Source of the DNA: Leucobacter chinensis
GTDB lineage: Bacteria; Actinomycetota; Actinomycetes; Actinomycetales; Microbacteriaceae
DNA: 64,000 nt
Direction: 5' to 3'
NCBI RefSeq assembly: GCF_019049105.1
Contig: NZ_JAHQZR010000004.1
Location: forward strand, 144,631 to 208,630
Part shown: positions 27,245 to 36,967 of the stretch, piece after piece
Layout of the letters: the number at the start of each line of letters is the position of its first letter
Numbering within the stretch: the first letter of the stretch is position 1
Program-made: the position numbers and the translations under genes
Notes under the pieces: generated by a model
Database searches by the model: none
The model's input: the letters and a program-made list of their open reading frames with translations, nothing else
What the model was told of the DNA's origin: nothing

Positions 27245-29308
27245 ATGCGAAAAACGCGCACTCCGAGTGACGGGGCAGACGGGCCGTTAAAACCTGCGTC
27301 TTCGAAAGAGACGCTCACGCGAAGAATTCAGTCGCCGCTCCCGCCCCCGCTCCCACACCCTGCGCTCCTGCCCGGCATCGGTGTTGAAAAGACCGGTGCG
27401 CGCTTTACCACGAACTGGGTCGTACTCATTATCACGGCTCTTTCGACGATTGCGGTGATCGCATGGGCACTCATTTCGCCGAGTTCGCTTTCAAACGCGG
27501 GCGCTGCGGCCCTCACCTGGGTCAACCACTACTTCAGCTGGCTCTTCATGGCGCTCGCCATGTGCATTGCTGTCTTCATGCTCATTGTCGGTTACGGCCG
27601 AACTGGTGGCATTGTTCTCGGCACCGATGACGAGGAGCCGGAGTTTAGCCGCGCGTCGTGGATCTCGATGCTCTTTGCGGCGGGCCTCGGCATCGGCTTG
27701 CTCTTCTATGGCCCGCTTGAGCCGCTCACGTACTTTTTGAATCCGCCTCCAGGAACGGGCGTCGAAGCGGGAACCGCTGAAGCGATGCTTCCGGCTCTGT
27801 CTCAGACGTTCCTGCACTGGGGCCCGATCGCCTGGGCCTTCTACTCACTCGTTGGTGGCGCGATTGCTTACAGCACCTATCGCAGGGGTCGCCCGCCGCT
27901 TATCTCGGCACTCTTCGAGCCGGTGTTCCCGTCTTCGACCGGCACGCGCCGTGCGGTAGGCCGTGTGATCGATATCTTTGCGATCATCGTGACACTTTTC
28001 GGCACGGCTGTGTCCCTCGGCATCGGCGCGCTGCAGATTGGCCGTGGCATTGAGATCGTGACCGGCATTGGCGAGGTGACGAACGCGATTCTTGTCGCGA
28101 TCATCGCGGTGCTGACGGGCGGCTTCATTGCCTCGGCCGTTTCGGGCGTCAAGAAGGGCATTCGCAGGCTCTCGAACCTCAACATGACCCTCACGGGTCT
28201 GTTCGCCCTGTTTGTCTTCATCGCGGGCCCCACGGTCGTGATCTTGAACCTCGTACCGTCATCGCTTGTGACCTTCGTGCAGGACATCCCGCTCATGTTG
28301 GCGCGCAACATTACCCAGGGCGGTGAGACCGAAGCGTTCCTCTCGACCTGGACGGTCTACTACTGGGCTTGGTGGGTTTCGTGGGCTCCCTTCGTCGGCA
28401 TGTTCATCGCGAAGATTTCACGAGGCCGTTCGCTGCGTGAGTTCGTGACAGTTGTGCTGCTCGTGCCAACGGCGATCGTGCTCGGCTGGTTCATCGTCTA
28501 CGGTGGCACGGCGATGTGGATGTCAATTGAGGGCGCTGACTTTGCCATGGACGGTAGTGGCGAAGACGTACTCTTCCAGGTGCTTCAGGGCCTACCACTC
28601 AGCCTCCTCACCTCAACTGTCGCGATGGTCGCGATCATCATCTTCTTCGTGACGGCGGCTGACTCCGCCTCGATCGTTATGGCGTCGATGTCACAGGGAG
28701 GCCGTGCAGAGCCTTCCAAGGCCATCACGGTCATGTGGGGCCTGTTGCTCAGCTTCATCGCGATCGCGCTCTTGCTCGCGGGCGGGCGCAATGCGCTTTC
28801 GGGTTTGCAGTCGCTTATGGTCGTCTCGGCCCTCCCCTTCTCGTTCATTGTTATCGGCATCATGTACTCGTGGGCGCAAGATCTGCGCATCGACCCCTAT
28901 ATGATTCGCCGCAAGTACGCGAAGCAGGCGATTGCACAGGGCGTCATCAGGGGTATCGACGAGTACGGTGACGACTTCGTGTTCGAGGCCAGTGAGGTCC
29001 CTGAAGACGAGGGTGCAGGCATGGGCTTCGACAGTAGCGACCCCCAACTCACCGACTGGTACGTCGACGCGACGACCAGTTCGATGCCCATCATTAAGAA
29101 TGAGCTCACGGGTGAGCAGCCCGATGCTTCGCTTGCGCAGCTGACCGGCGCTGAAGCGCCTCAGCAGTTGTTGGGCTCGGCCTCGGCTTCTGACTCAGCC
29201 CCGGCAGAGGAAGCGGCTGATGCTGCGGTCGCCGGTACCGAAAGCAGCGACGAGGTGGGCGAAGCTAGCGACGAGGGTGAGACCCCCGAGGCGGGGGAGA
29301 AGAACTAG
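27245..29308 (+). CDS. BCCT family betaine/choline/carnitine-type transporter
   Basis: About 687 residues from the ATG at 27245; an ATG at 27182 would add 21 residues. Twelve membrane helices carry the BCCT glycine stretch AAGLGIGLLFYGPLEPLTYF and the signature helix TVYYWAWWVSWAPFVGMFIAKISRG with its tryptophan cluster (aromatic box). The long acidic C-terminal tail (DEVGEASDEGETPEAGEKN) is typical of osmoregulated actinobacterial members. Uptake of glycine betaine or a related quaternary ammonium compound is likely. It follows the Sat-like gene in the same direction by about 90 bp and its stop overlaps that of the convergent TetR gene by 4 bp. Confidence 0.92.
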   Translation: MRKTRTPSDGADGPLKPASSKETLTRRIQSPLPPPLPHPALLPGIGVEKTGARFTTNWVVLIITALSTIAVIAWALISPSSLSNAGAAALTWVNHYFSWLFMALAMCIAVFMLIVGYGRTGGIVLGTDDEEPEFSRASWISMLFAAGLGIGLLFYGPLEPLTYFLNPPPGTGVEAGTAEAMLPALSQTFLHWGPIAWAFYSLVGGAIAYSTYRRGRPPLISALFEPVFPSSTGTRRAVGRVIDIFAIIVTLFGTAVSLGIGALQIGRGIEIVTGIGEVTNAILVAIIAVLTGGFIASAVSGVKKGIRRLSNLNMTLTGLFALFVFIAGPTVVILNLVPSSLVTFVQDIPLMLARNITQGGETEAFLSTWTVYYWAWWVSWAPFVGMFIAKISRGRSLREFVTVVLLVPTAIVLGWFIVYGGTAMWMSIEGADFAMDGSGEDVLFQVLQGLPLSLLTSTVAMVAIIIFFVTAADSASIVMASMSQGGRAEPSKAITVMWGLLLSFIAIALLLAGGRNALSGLQSLMVVSALPFSFIVIGIMYSWAQDLRIDPYMIRRKYAKQAIAQGVIRGIDEYGDDFVFEASEVPEDEGAGMGFDSSDPQLTDWYVDATTSSMPIIKNELTGEQPDASLAQLTGAEAPQQLLGSASASDSAPAEEAADAAVAGTESSDEVGEASDEGETPEAGEKN

Positions 29309-29964
29309 TCGCTCGTGATCGGGCTGCTGAGCGCAAACACGAGCTCAGCGGCCTGGTCACCGAGCGTTTCGAAGGGATCGTCGGCGCCCGGCTCAGCGAG
29401 GGCACTCGCCTGCATCGCGGTCGCGAACTCGTGCATGAGAATCGTCAGCACGCGCCTGAGCGGCATCGTGGGCGTGCGGCCCGCTGCCTCGAGCACTGAT
29501 GCGACGGTCTGCTCGATGTCGTCGAGAAACGAGGTCATGAGCCGTTGGTGGCTGGGCGCGAGCGCGGGGTCGCGCAGCGCCATGAGCAAGAATTCGGTCT
29601 CAAGAATGAACCACGACTGTGCAAACTCCGAGGGCAAAAAGAACTCGACGATAATTTGCGCGGCCTCGTCGACCGTGAACGGCGTCTTGCGAGCGTGCAA
29701 GTGCGGCTCAAGCTCTTCGGCGCGTTCCTTGAAGTCGGCACCCCGGCGCGCAAACTCACGCTCGAGCACGGTCAAAAACAGTTGCTCCTTCGAGGTGAAG
29801 TTCGAGTAGAAGGCGCCGCGCGTGAAGTCGGCGCGTTGGCAGATCGATTCGACCGATGCGCCCTGCACGCCCTCTTCGGCAAACACCTCGATCGCTGCGT
29901 CGAGCAGCCGCTCGCGGGTATGCTCGCGCCGGGTGCTCGGGGCCTGGGAATGCTCATTCGCCAC
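29305..29964 (-). CDS. TetR family transcriptional regulator
   Basis: 219 residues. The N-terminal HTH is TRERLLDAAIEVFAEEGVQG followed by ASVESICQRADFTRGAFYSNF and TSKEQLF, the classical TetR pattern. The C-terminal ligand-binding domain is divergent, as usual. It is divergent from the MMPL-YhgE operon, and the 138-bp gap between them contains two tandem copies of a GATACA-N4-TGTATC palindrome, its probable operators. By analogy with many MMPL/YhgE loci it likely represses the exporter operon and itself, with a lipophilic or drug-like ligand; that ligand is unknown. Confidence 0.92.
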   Translation of the reverse strand: MANEHSQAPSTRREHTRERLLDAAIEVFAEEGVQGASVESICQRADFTRGAFYSNFTSKEQLFLTVLEREFARRGADFKERAEELEPHLHARKTPFTVDEAAQIIVEFFLPSEFAQSWFILETEFLLMALRDPALAPSHQRLMTSFLDDIEQTVASVLEAAGRTPTMPLRRVLTILMHEFATAMQASALAEPGADDPFETLGDQAAELVFALSSPITSD

Positions 29965-30022
29965 GCGGTGCTCCTTCTGCAGAAGTCATAGACAGATTCT
30001 CAGTCAACATACACGCATATGC

Positions 30023-30040
30023 CGATACATTAGTGTATCG
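30023..30040. promoter_or_regulatory. TetR-type operator 1
   Basis: CGATACATTAGTGTATCG, an 18-bp palindrome with half-sites CGATACA and TGTATCG around a 4-bp centre. It lies in the intergenic region between the TetR gene and the MMPL gene, 23 bp centre-to-centre from operator 2. Confidence 0.75.
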
Positions 30041-30045
30041 AAGCA

Positions 30046-30063
30046 GGATACAGGAGTGTATCC
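30046..30063. promoter_or_regulatory. TetR-type operator 2
   Basis: GGATACAGGAGTGTATCC, an 18-bp palindrome with the same ATACA/TGTAT core as operator 1. It ends 39 bp before the MMPL start codon, a position suited to blocking transcription. Confidence 0.75.
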
Positions 30064-30102
30064 ATTCGGTTTTCGACGTCAACGCACGCCAACAAGGGTC
30101 AC

Positions 30103-32874
30103 ATGTCTTCCTTCCTCTACACGCTCGGTACCTGGGCCGCCAAAGCCAGGTGGCTCGTGCTCTCGCTGTGGCTTCTCGTGCTCGCGGGGCTCGGCGCAGG
30201 CGCGATCTTCTTCTCGCAGGGGGCTAACGCGCCCATCTCGATTCCCGGTACCGAGTCGCAGGCCGCCCTCGAGACGCTGCGCAGCACGTTTCCCGAGGTC
30301 AGCGGCACGAGCGCTCAAATCATCGTGGTTGCCGCCGAGGGCGACGACATCGAGTCAGAGCCCTATCGCCAGGCCCTCATTGATGCGGCCGACGACCTTG
30401 AGGGCTTGCCGAACGTCACGGCCGTGGCGTACCCCTTCGCTGAGCAAGCCGCGCAGGGCCTCGCCGACGACGGGCAGGCCGCCCTCATCACAATCCAAAT
30501 TCAGGGCACGATGGATCAGGTTCCCGACGCTCTTGACGAAGGCATTCGCGACACCTCGGCGGCCCTGCAAAATGCCCTGCCCGAGGGCACGCAAACGAGC
30601 GTCGGCGGCGAGATCTATTCGGCCGAGGTGCCGGGGCTGAGCCCGACCGAAGCCGTTGGCGTGCTCATCGCGTTTATCGTGCTCGTGCTCACGCTCGGTT
30701 CGCTCATCGCTGCTGGCATGCCGCTGCTCATCGCGCTCATCGGCGTGGGCATCTCGGTCGCCGGCATCTTCTTCGTGACGGCGTTCGTTGAGCTCACCTC
30801 GACGACGCCCATGCTCGCCCTCATGCTGGGGCTCGCGGTTGGCATCGACTACACACTCTTCATCGTTTCAAGACACCAGGAACAGCTCTTGAACGGTGTT
30901 CCCGTGACCGAGTCGATCGCGCGGGCAACAGCGACGAGCGGATCGGCGGTGGTGTTTGCGGGCCTCACCGTGGTCATCGCGCTCGTGGGTCTATCGGTCG
31001 CTGGCATCCCGTTTCTCACGGCCCTCGGTGTCGCGGCGGCTGCGGCAGTTGCGCTCTCGGTCGTTATCGCCGTCACGCTCACCCCGGCGATTCTCGCGAT
31101 GGCCGGTCTCAAGATTTTGCGCAAGAAGGAGCGGCGGCGCATTGAAGCGGCCTCAGCAGCGGCGGGCGACGCCGAAGCTGTAAGCGGCGAAGCGCAGCCC
31201 TCGCTCGTGGGTTCACGGTTCTCAGACCGCTTCTTCGGCCGCTGGGTGCGAGTCGTCACCGCGAAGCCACTCATTACCTCGGTGCTCGTGCTCATTGTGC
31301 TCGGTATCGCGACGGTTCCCGCACTGCAACTGCGACTCGCACTGCCCAACGCGAGCGGCCTCGAAGAGAACGACCCGGCGCGCGTCACTTACGAGCTCAC
31401 CGCTGAGCACTTCGGTGAGGGGGCCAACGGGCCGCTCGTGCTTGCGGGATCGATCATCACGAGTACCGATCCGCTCGGGCTTATGGAAGATCTCGCTGAC
31501 GAGGTGCGAGCCGTGCCTGGCGTCGCTGATGTGCCGCTCGCGACTCCCAACCAGGGAGCCGACACGGGCATCATTCAGGTCGTGCCAGAGGAGGGGCCGC
31601 ACGCCGCGAGCACGAGTCAGCTCGTGCACGACCTGCGCGAGAAGCATGACGAGTGGCAAGAGCAATATGGTGTGAGCCTCTCGGTCACGGGGTTCACAGC
31701 CGTCGGTATCGACGTCTCAGAACTCCTGTTCAAGGCACTCATACCCTTCTCGGTGCTTGTGGTGGGCCTCTCGCTCATTCTGCTGGCCATGGTGTTTCGC
31801 TCGGTCTGGGTGCCCATCAAGGCGACTCTTGGCTACCTCCTCTCGGTCGGCGCGGCGTTCGGCGCCGTCGTCGCCGTGTTCCAGTGGGGCTGGCTCGGTG
31901 ACGCGCTCAACGTGCACGCGACCGGCCCGATCTTGAGCTTCATGCCCATCATCCTCATGGGTGTGCTCTTCGGCCTGGCGATGGACTATGAGGTCTTCCT
32001 CGTCTCGCGCATTCGCGAGGAGGTCGTGCACGGGGCAGACTCGCAGGCGGCGATCCACCGTGGTTTCGTTGGCTCTGGAAAGGTGGTCTCGGCGGCCGCG
32101 ATCATCATGTTTGCCGTGTTCGCGGCGTTCGTGCCGCAGGGCGACCCCTCGATCAAGGTTATTGCGCTCGGCCTCGCGGTCGGCGTTTTCGTCGACGCAT
32201 TCATCGTGCGCATGGTGCTGGTCCCGGCGATTCTCGCGCTCCTCGGCGACCGGGCCTGGCGCATGCCACGCTGGCTCGACCGGCTCCTGCCGCACTTCGA
32301 CGTTGAGGGCGAGGGGCTGACTCGCGAGATCACGTACGCCGAGTGGCCTGCCGACGACCCTGCTGCGGTTATCGCGTCTGAGCGCCTGGTCATGCCGGGC
32401 AACCGAGCGGTTCCAGAGCTGCGCGTGCAGGCGGGAGAGGCGCTCGTGCTCGACCCAGCCGATCCCACGAGTGAGCCGTTGGCCCGCGTGCTGAGCGGCC
32501 GCGGCCAGGTTTCACGTGGAACCCTGAAGGTTCACGGTCTTTTGCAGCCAGACCGCGCCGCGACGCTGCGCAAGCGCTCTGCGTGGGTGCCAGTGACGCA
32601 CATTCGTGAGGCGACGAAAGACCGGCCAGACCTGCTCGTGATCACCGGTGTCGGCCCCGCGCTCTCAAGCCGGGATGCCGAGCATGCTCACGGAGCTCTT
32701 GCCGCCTGGGCAATCGAGCGCGAACGCGCGACCGGAAAGGCGCCGACCGTGATCATCGTTGCCGACGCGGGGCAGGCAAGGCGCGTATTGCCGCGGGCGC
32801 TCTCGCTCGTGACCGCGAGCGGAGAAAGTCATGAACATGCCGCTACCGGCATGCTGAAAGGAGTGCGCTCATGA
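30103..32874 (+). CDS. MMPL/RND family transporter
   Basis: A 923-residue exporter with twelve membrane helices in two halves. Family marks are GTESQAALETLRSTFPEVSG in the first extracellular domain, LGLAVGIDYTLFIVSRHQEQL and FGLAMDYEVFLVSRIREEVV (the charged DY pairs of the proton path), and MFAVFAAFVPQGDPSIKVI. The C terminus carries a roughly 190-residue cytoplasmic extension with no recognised domain, longer than YdfJ-type relatives. The YhgE gene overlaps its end by 4 bp, so the two are co-translated. Export of lipophilic compounds, lipids or drugs across the envelope is likely; regulation by the divergent TetR is inferred from the operators upstream. Confidence 0.93.
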   Translation: MSSFLYTLGTWAAKARWLVLSLWLLVLAGLGAGAIFFSQGANAPISIPGTESQAALETLRSTFPEVSGTSAQIIVVAAEGDDIESEPYRQALIDAADDLEGLPNVTAVAYPFAEQAAQGLADDGQAALITIQIQGTMDQVPDALDEGIRDTSAALQNALPEGTQTSVGGEIYSAEVPGLSPTEAVGVLIAFIVLVLTLGSLIAAGMPLLIALIGVGISVAGIFFVTAFVELTSTTPMLALMLGLAVGIDYTLFIVSRHQEQLLNGVPVTESIARATATSGSAVVFAGLTVVIALVGLSVAGIPFLTALGVAAAAAVALSVVIAVTLTPAILAMAGLKILRKKERRRIEAASAAAGDAEAVSGEAQPSLVGSRFSDRFFGRWVRVVTAKPLITSVLVLIVLGIATVPALQLRLALPNASGLEENDPARVTYELTAEHFGEGANGPLVLAGSIITSTDPLGLMEDLADEVRAVPGVADVPLATPNQGADTGIIQVVPEEGPHAASTSQLVHDLREKHDEWQEQYGVSLSVTGFTAVGIDVSELLFKALIPFSVLVVGLSLILLAMVFRSVWVPIKATLGYLLSVGAAFGAVVAVFQWGWLGDALNVHATGPILSFMPIILMGVLFGLAMDYEVFLVSRIREEVVHGADSQAAIHRGFVGSGKVVSAAAIIMFAVFAAFVPQGDPSIKVIALGLAVGVFVDAFIVRMVLVPAILALLGDRAWRMPRWLDRLLPHFDVEGEGLTREITYAEWPADDPAAVIASERLVMPGNRAVPELRVQAGEALVLDPADPTSEPLARVLSGRGQVSRGTLKVHGLLQPDRAATLRKRSAWVPVTHIREATKDRPDLLVITGVGPALSSRDAEHAHGALAAWAIERERATGKAPTVIIVADAGQARRVLPRALSLVTASGESHEHAATGMLKGVRS

Positions 32875-34880
32875 CGGGCTACTCGAACACTGAAATGCGT
32901 GGATCGAGGGAGCTGTGGGGCATGTCGATGACGCGTGCACTCGGCTTCATGCTCGTGCCCCTCGTGATCGCGGGCCTGTTTATCTGGGGGCTTTGGGACC
33001 CGACTGAGCGCATGAACCACGTAACCGCCGCGGTCGTGAACAATGACGAGCCAGTCGAGGTTGATGGGCAGCTCACGCCGCTTGGAAGGGTGCTCGCTGC
33101 CGAGCTCATCGGCGCGACCGAGAGCGAGAACTTTGAGTGGCAGCTCACCGACGATGAGGGTGCCGAGAAAGGCCTCGAGTCGGGCAAATACGTGACCGTC
33201 GTGACGATTCCAGAGAACTTCTCGCGGGCCGCGACATCGCTCTCGAAGGGGCCAGACGAGGCGCTGCAGGCGACCCTCGATATTCATACGAGTGAGCGCG
33301 CGAAGCTCCTTGATGCGGCGCTCTCAGCGGCCGTAACGCAAACGGCGACCGAGGTGCTCAACACGCAGCTCGGCGAGGCTTTCGTGGGTAACGTGTTCGT
33401 TGGCTTTACGAAGCTCGGTGAGGGCCTCGATGATGCGAGCGACGGTGCGGGCAAGCTCGCCGATGGAGCCGATCAGCTTGCCGAGGGCAGTGGTCAACTC
33501 GCAACCGGGCTCGATGAGCTCCTCAACGGCACTGGCGCGCTCGAGGCGGGCGTGGGTCAGCTCTCTGCGGGCGCTGGGCAACTCTCGTCGGGTGCCGACC
33601 AACTCGCGGGCGGGGCAAACTCACTTGCCGAGGGGCTTCGGGGTTACGCGGGAGGTGTGCACGAGCTTGCTGATGGTACTCGTGACGCTGCCGCTGGATC
33701 GAAGCAGCTCGCGGGCGGGGTTGGCGCCTACGTCGAGAGCGTCAACGGCGTGCTCGTGCCGCTTCTGGGTGGGCTGACCGATGTCAGGCCGCAAATCATC
33801 GAGCTGCGAGACGCGATCGCATCTGGCCAACTTCCCGTGCCGCCAGAACAGCAGGGCATGCTGCTCGGACTCATCGATCAGGTGCTCGGCGCACCCGAAC
33901 TCCTGCAGGCAGCGATCGCTGGCGGAAACACGCTTGCCGACGGCGCGGCGCAGTCTGCGGCGGGTCTTGACGAGCTCGCCGCGGGGGCCGCGGGTCTCGC
34001 CGCGGGAGCTGACGGGCTCGCCGCCGGTGCCGGTGAACTTGCCGCGGGAGTGGGTGGCATCGCCTCTGGCGCCCGTGAACTCTCGAGCGGCACCGGGCAG
34101 CTTGCCGCGCAGGTTCCCGAACTCACCGAGGGCGTGAGCCAGCTCGCCGAGGGAGCGAGTGAGCTCGCGGGTGGCACTGAACAGGCGGCCAAGGGCACAC
34201 GCGACCTCGCCGAAGGGCTGGCCGAGGCGGTCAGCGAGATTCCACGGTACAGCGAGAGCGAGCGGGACCGCCTCGCAGAGATTGCGGTGAACCCCGTGTC
34301 GGGCGGCGACGACGAGGCGAAGCTCTTTGCTGGCTCCGGTGCCCCACTGTTCCTCTCGATCGCGCTCTGGGCTGGCGGGCTCGCCGCGTTCATGGTGTTG
34401 CAACCGCTCTGGTCACGCACCCGTGAGGCGGCGCTCAGTGAGGCAACGATCACCCTGCGTTCGGCGGGTTCGGGAATGCTGCTCGGGGCCATTCAGGGCG
34501 CGCTCGCAGCACTCTTTGTTGCGCTGCTCCTGAAGGAACCCGCCTCGCACGTGCTCGCCTACGCGATCACCGGTGTGCTCGTTGGCGTTGCCTTCGGCCT
34601 CGTGAACCAGGGGCTCGTCGCGCTCTTCCACGGGTACGGTCGTTTCGTCTCGTTCGTTGTGCTCGTCGTTGGCTTCGTGGCGGGCATCGTTTCAACGGCC
34701 CCCGGTGTGCTCGCGTCAATCACCTCGTTCACGCCGGTGGGAACCGCGATCGAGGCGCTACAGCGCATCACCGAGAGTGGGGCGCCCGGTGGCGCGAACA
34801 TCCTTATGCTGCTCGTGTGGGGTGGCCTCGGAATGCTCGCGATTGGCGCGGCGGTGCACCGGGAGCGCAAGCCCGCCTAG
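32871..34880 (+). CDS. YhgE/Pip domain membrane protein
   Basis: 669 residues. One N-terminal helix (ALGFMLVPLVIAGLFIWGLW) precedes an extracytoplasmic Pip region (VVNNDEPVEVDG, LPSGK-like LESGKYVTVVTIPENFS). Then come about 25 imperfect 7-residue repeats of the type GxxQLAxG (residues about 180-460), predicted to form a long helical rod, and five C-terminal membrane helices of the ABC-2 type. YhgE proteins are phage-receptor or ESX/type-VII-like envelope proteins in Firmicutes and are paired with MMPL exporters in Actinobacteria. The 4-bp overlap with the MMPL gene supports a joint export function. Confidence 0.9.
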   Translation: MTGYSNTEMRGSRELWGMSMTRALGFMLVPLVIAGLFIWGLWDPTERMNHVTAAVVNNDEPVEVDGQLTPLGRVLAAELIGATESENFEWQLTDDEGAEKGLESGKYVTVVTIPENFSRAATSLSKGPDEALQATLDIHTSERAKLLDAALSAAVTQTATEVLNTQLGEAFVGNVFVGFTKLGEGLDDASDGAGKLADGADQLAEGSGQLATGLDELLNGTGALEAGVGQLSAGAGQLSSGADQLAGGANSLAEGLRGYAGGVHELADGTRDAAAGSKQLAGGVGAYVESVNGVLVPLLGGLTDVRPQIIELRDAIASGQLPVPPEQQGMLLGLIDQVLGAPELLQAAIAGGNTLADGAAQSAAGLDELAAGAAGLAAGADGLAAGAGELAAGVGGIASGARELSSGTGQLAAQVPELTEGVSQLAEGASELAGGTEQAAKGTRDLAEGLAEAVSEIPRYSESERDRLAEIAVNPVSGGDDEAKLFAGSGAPLFLSIALWAGGLAAFMVLQPLWSRTREAALSEATITLRSAGSGMLLGAIQGALAALFVALLLKEPASHVLAYAITGVLVGVAFGLVNQGLVALFHGYGRFVSFVVLVVGFVAGIVSTAPGVLASITSFTPVGTAIEALQRITESGAPGGANILMLLVWGGLGMLAIGAAVHRERKPA

Positions 34881-34917
34881 CGGTTTTCCCGTCGACCCGG
34901 GCCTGCGAGGCCCGCGG

Positions 34918-35976
34918 TCACGGGATGCGCAGGGTCCACTCGTCATTCTCGAACTTCGTGGCAACGAGCGCCTCGGCGCGAGTATATTCCTCTTCGGTAA
35001 TGTCACCGGGCGTTGCGCCGTGACGCTGACGAAACACCTCGGCGAGGCGGGTAATAACCTCGTCGCGAGACACGCCTGTCTGGCTTCGCAGCGGATCGAC
35101 CCGCTTCGCCGCGCTCTTCGTTCCCTTGTCAGACATTTTTTCGCGCCCGATGCGCAGCACCCGCATCATGCGCTCTGCGTCCATGTCATACGACATCGTG
35201 ACGTGGTGCAGCACGGCGCCAGAGGCGAGTCGTTTTTGTGCGGCCCCACCGATTTTGCCGAGTGGGCTCGCGATGTCGTTGAGCGGTTTGTACTCGGCGT
35301 CAACACCAAGAGTGAAGAGGGCCTCGAGCACCCACTCATCGAGAAACTGGTAGCTCTGCTCAAAGCTCATGCCCTCGACGAACGAGTCGGGCACGTAAAT
35401 CGAGTAGGTGATCGACGAGGCTGGCTGCATGTACATGGCGCCTCCGCCTGAGATGCGGCGAATAAGCTGGGTATCGAGTGCTTGCGCCTCTTCGAGGTCG
35501 ATCTCGTTGCGCACCGACTGAAAGCTGCCGATAATAACGGCGTCAGAGTTCCACTCCCAGATGCGCATGGTCGGTCCACGGCGCCCCTCGCCGACCTCGG
35601 TCACGAGAACTTCGTCGAGCGCGACGTTCAAGACCGGCGAGATCTTCGGAGTCACGATGACCTGCCAGTCGAGGTCTCGCCACGAGCCGGCGTTGCTGAG
35701 GGCCCGGCGCACCGCGATACCGATGGCCTCTGGCGAGACGCCGAGCATGACGGTGTCTGCGGGAAGAGCCTCGCGTACGACGGTGGCGTAGCCAGCGGCC
35801 GTCGCGGTCGCGGGTGCCCCGGTGAGTGCCTTCGATACCTCGAGAATGGCCTCGTCGGGCTCAACAAAGAAGTCGCCCGAGACGGTCACGTCATGCAGTT
35901 CACCGGCCTCAACATCGCAGTCGACGACAATGAGCTTGCCGCCGGGCATCTTGTATTCGCCGTGGAACGTGGGCAT
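34918..35976 (-). CDS. Lipoate-protein ligase family protein with N-terminal accessory domain
   Basis: 352 residues. The catalytic LplA/BPL-type domain (about 100-350) shows IIGSFQSVRNEIDLEEAQ, RRISGGGAMYMQPASSITY (the RRxSGGG lipoate/AMP loop) and KIGGAAQKR with the catalytic Lys. In front of it, residues 1-95 (GGKLIVVDCDVEAGELHDVT and SGDFF) resemble the LplA C-terminal accessory domain, so the usual domain order is swapped. Likely attaches lipoate or octanoate to E2/H proteins. It converges with the YhgE gene; its upstream neighbour is the hydrolase gene, 62 bp away. Confidence 0.85.
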   Translation of the reverse strand: MPTFHGEYKMPGGKLIVVDCDVEAGELHDVTVSGDFFVEPDEAILEVSKALTGAPATATAAGYATVVREALPADTVMLGVSPEAIGIAVRRALSNAGSWRDLDWQVIVTPKISPVLNVALDEVLVTEVGEGRRGPTMRIWEWNSDAVIIGSFQSVRNEIDLEEAQALDTQLIRRISGGGAMYMQPASSITYSIYVPDSFVEGMSFEQSYQFLDEWVLEALFTLGVDAEYKPLNDIASPLGKIGGAAQKRLASGAVLHHVTMSYDMDAERMMRVLRIGREKMSDKGTKSAAKRVDPLRSQTGVSRDEVITRLAEVFRQRHGATPGDITEEEYTRAEALVATKFENDEWTLRIP

Positions 35977-36038
35977 CGGTGCTTCTTTCGTGATGGGGCT
36001 TGAGCGTGGGGCGTGGGGCGGGGCGTGTTGCCGAAGGG

Positions 36039-36926
36039 TTAGCGCTCGGCGCTGTGGGTGTGCGTGTCGAGCCAGGAGATGACGTCGTGTTCGACGTCGG
36101 CGCGGTTGAGCTCATTGAGCATCTCGTGCCGCCCTCCTGGGTAGAGCGTGAGGGTGACGTCGGTCACCCCGCGGTTTCGATATGCCGCAGCGAGCCGTTC
36201 AACCGAGTCGGCTCGTGAGAGCGGATCATCGGTTCCCGACATCAACAGCATTGGCACGTTGGGTACGTTTCTGCCCGGGGTGCCGAAGAGCCTGAGCGCG
36301 TCTGCCAGCCCGAAGAGTTTCAGAATGTCTGCGTCAAAGCAGAGCTCGTCGTTCGCAAAAGCCTCGGCAACCGAGTGGTCGCGGCTGAGCCACTCAAAGC
36401 CGGTTTCGCCGAGGTGCGCGAAGCCGCGGTTCAGATCGCCCGACTCCATGTGCTTCGGGGTGCGGTACGCGCTGCCAGAGAGAATGACGGCGTCGAACAG
36501 CGCCGTGCCGCGATTGAGGAGCCGCTGGCCCATGAGCGACCCCCATGAGTGCCCAAAGTAGGTGATGCGCAGCCCGGGGTGCTTCGAGTGAATGAGCTCG
36601 GTGAAGTTGATGATCGCGTTCTCGGCCGCTCGCAACCCGCCTGGACCGAGCTTGCCGAGTTGTGTGAGATCGCCGCGGTGCATTTCGCGGCCGGTCTCAC
36701 CGTGCCCGCGATGGTCGTCGGCGTATACGGCATAGCCGGCCTTGGCGAGTGCGAGAGCAAAGTGCTCGTAACGTCCCGCGTGTTCGCCAATGCCGTGCGC
36801 GATTTGCACGACACCGCGTGGCCGCTCGGGAACCCACGAGTAGGTAAAAATCGCTACGCCGTGATCGTCATAAAAAATGTCGGCGCCTCGCGTGATGGGC
36901 GAGGTAGGCTCATCGTGCGTTGTCAT
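36039..36926 (-). CDS. Alpha/beta hydrolase (monoacylglycerol lipase-like)
   Basis: A 295-residue serine hydrolase. The nucleophile elbow is YFGHSWGSLMGQ with G-H-S-W-G; the oxyanion region is VVQIAHGIGEHAGRYEHFA; the acid is in MLLMSGTDDPLSRADSV and the base His in LYPGGRHEMLNEL. HGxGEHxxRY is characteristic of the monoglyceride lipase/lysophospholipase (PldB) branch. There is no signal peptide, so it should be cytosolic. It is divergent from the dehydrogenase gene with only 41 bp between starts. Confidence 0.9.
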   Translation of the reverse strand: MTTHDEPTSPITRGADIFYDDHGVAIFTYSWVPERPRGVVQIAHGIGEHAGRYEHFALALAKAGYAVYADDHRGHGETGREMHRGDLTQLGKLGPGGLRAAENAIINFTELIHSKHPGLRITYFGHSWGSLMGQRLLNRGTALFDAVILSGSAYRTPKHMESGDLNRGFAHLGETGFEWLSRDHSVAEAFANDELCFDADILKLFGLADALRLFGTPGRNVPNVPMLLMSGTDDPLSRADSVERLAAAYRNRGVTDVTLTLYPGGRHEMLNELNRADVEHDVISWLDTHTHSAER

Positions 36927-36967
36927 GCACTACATTCTGCCACTGGCCGGGCAGTTAGACTAGCGGC

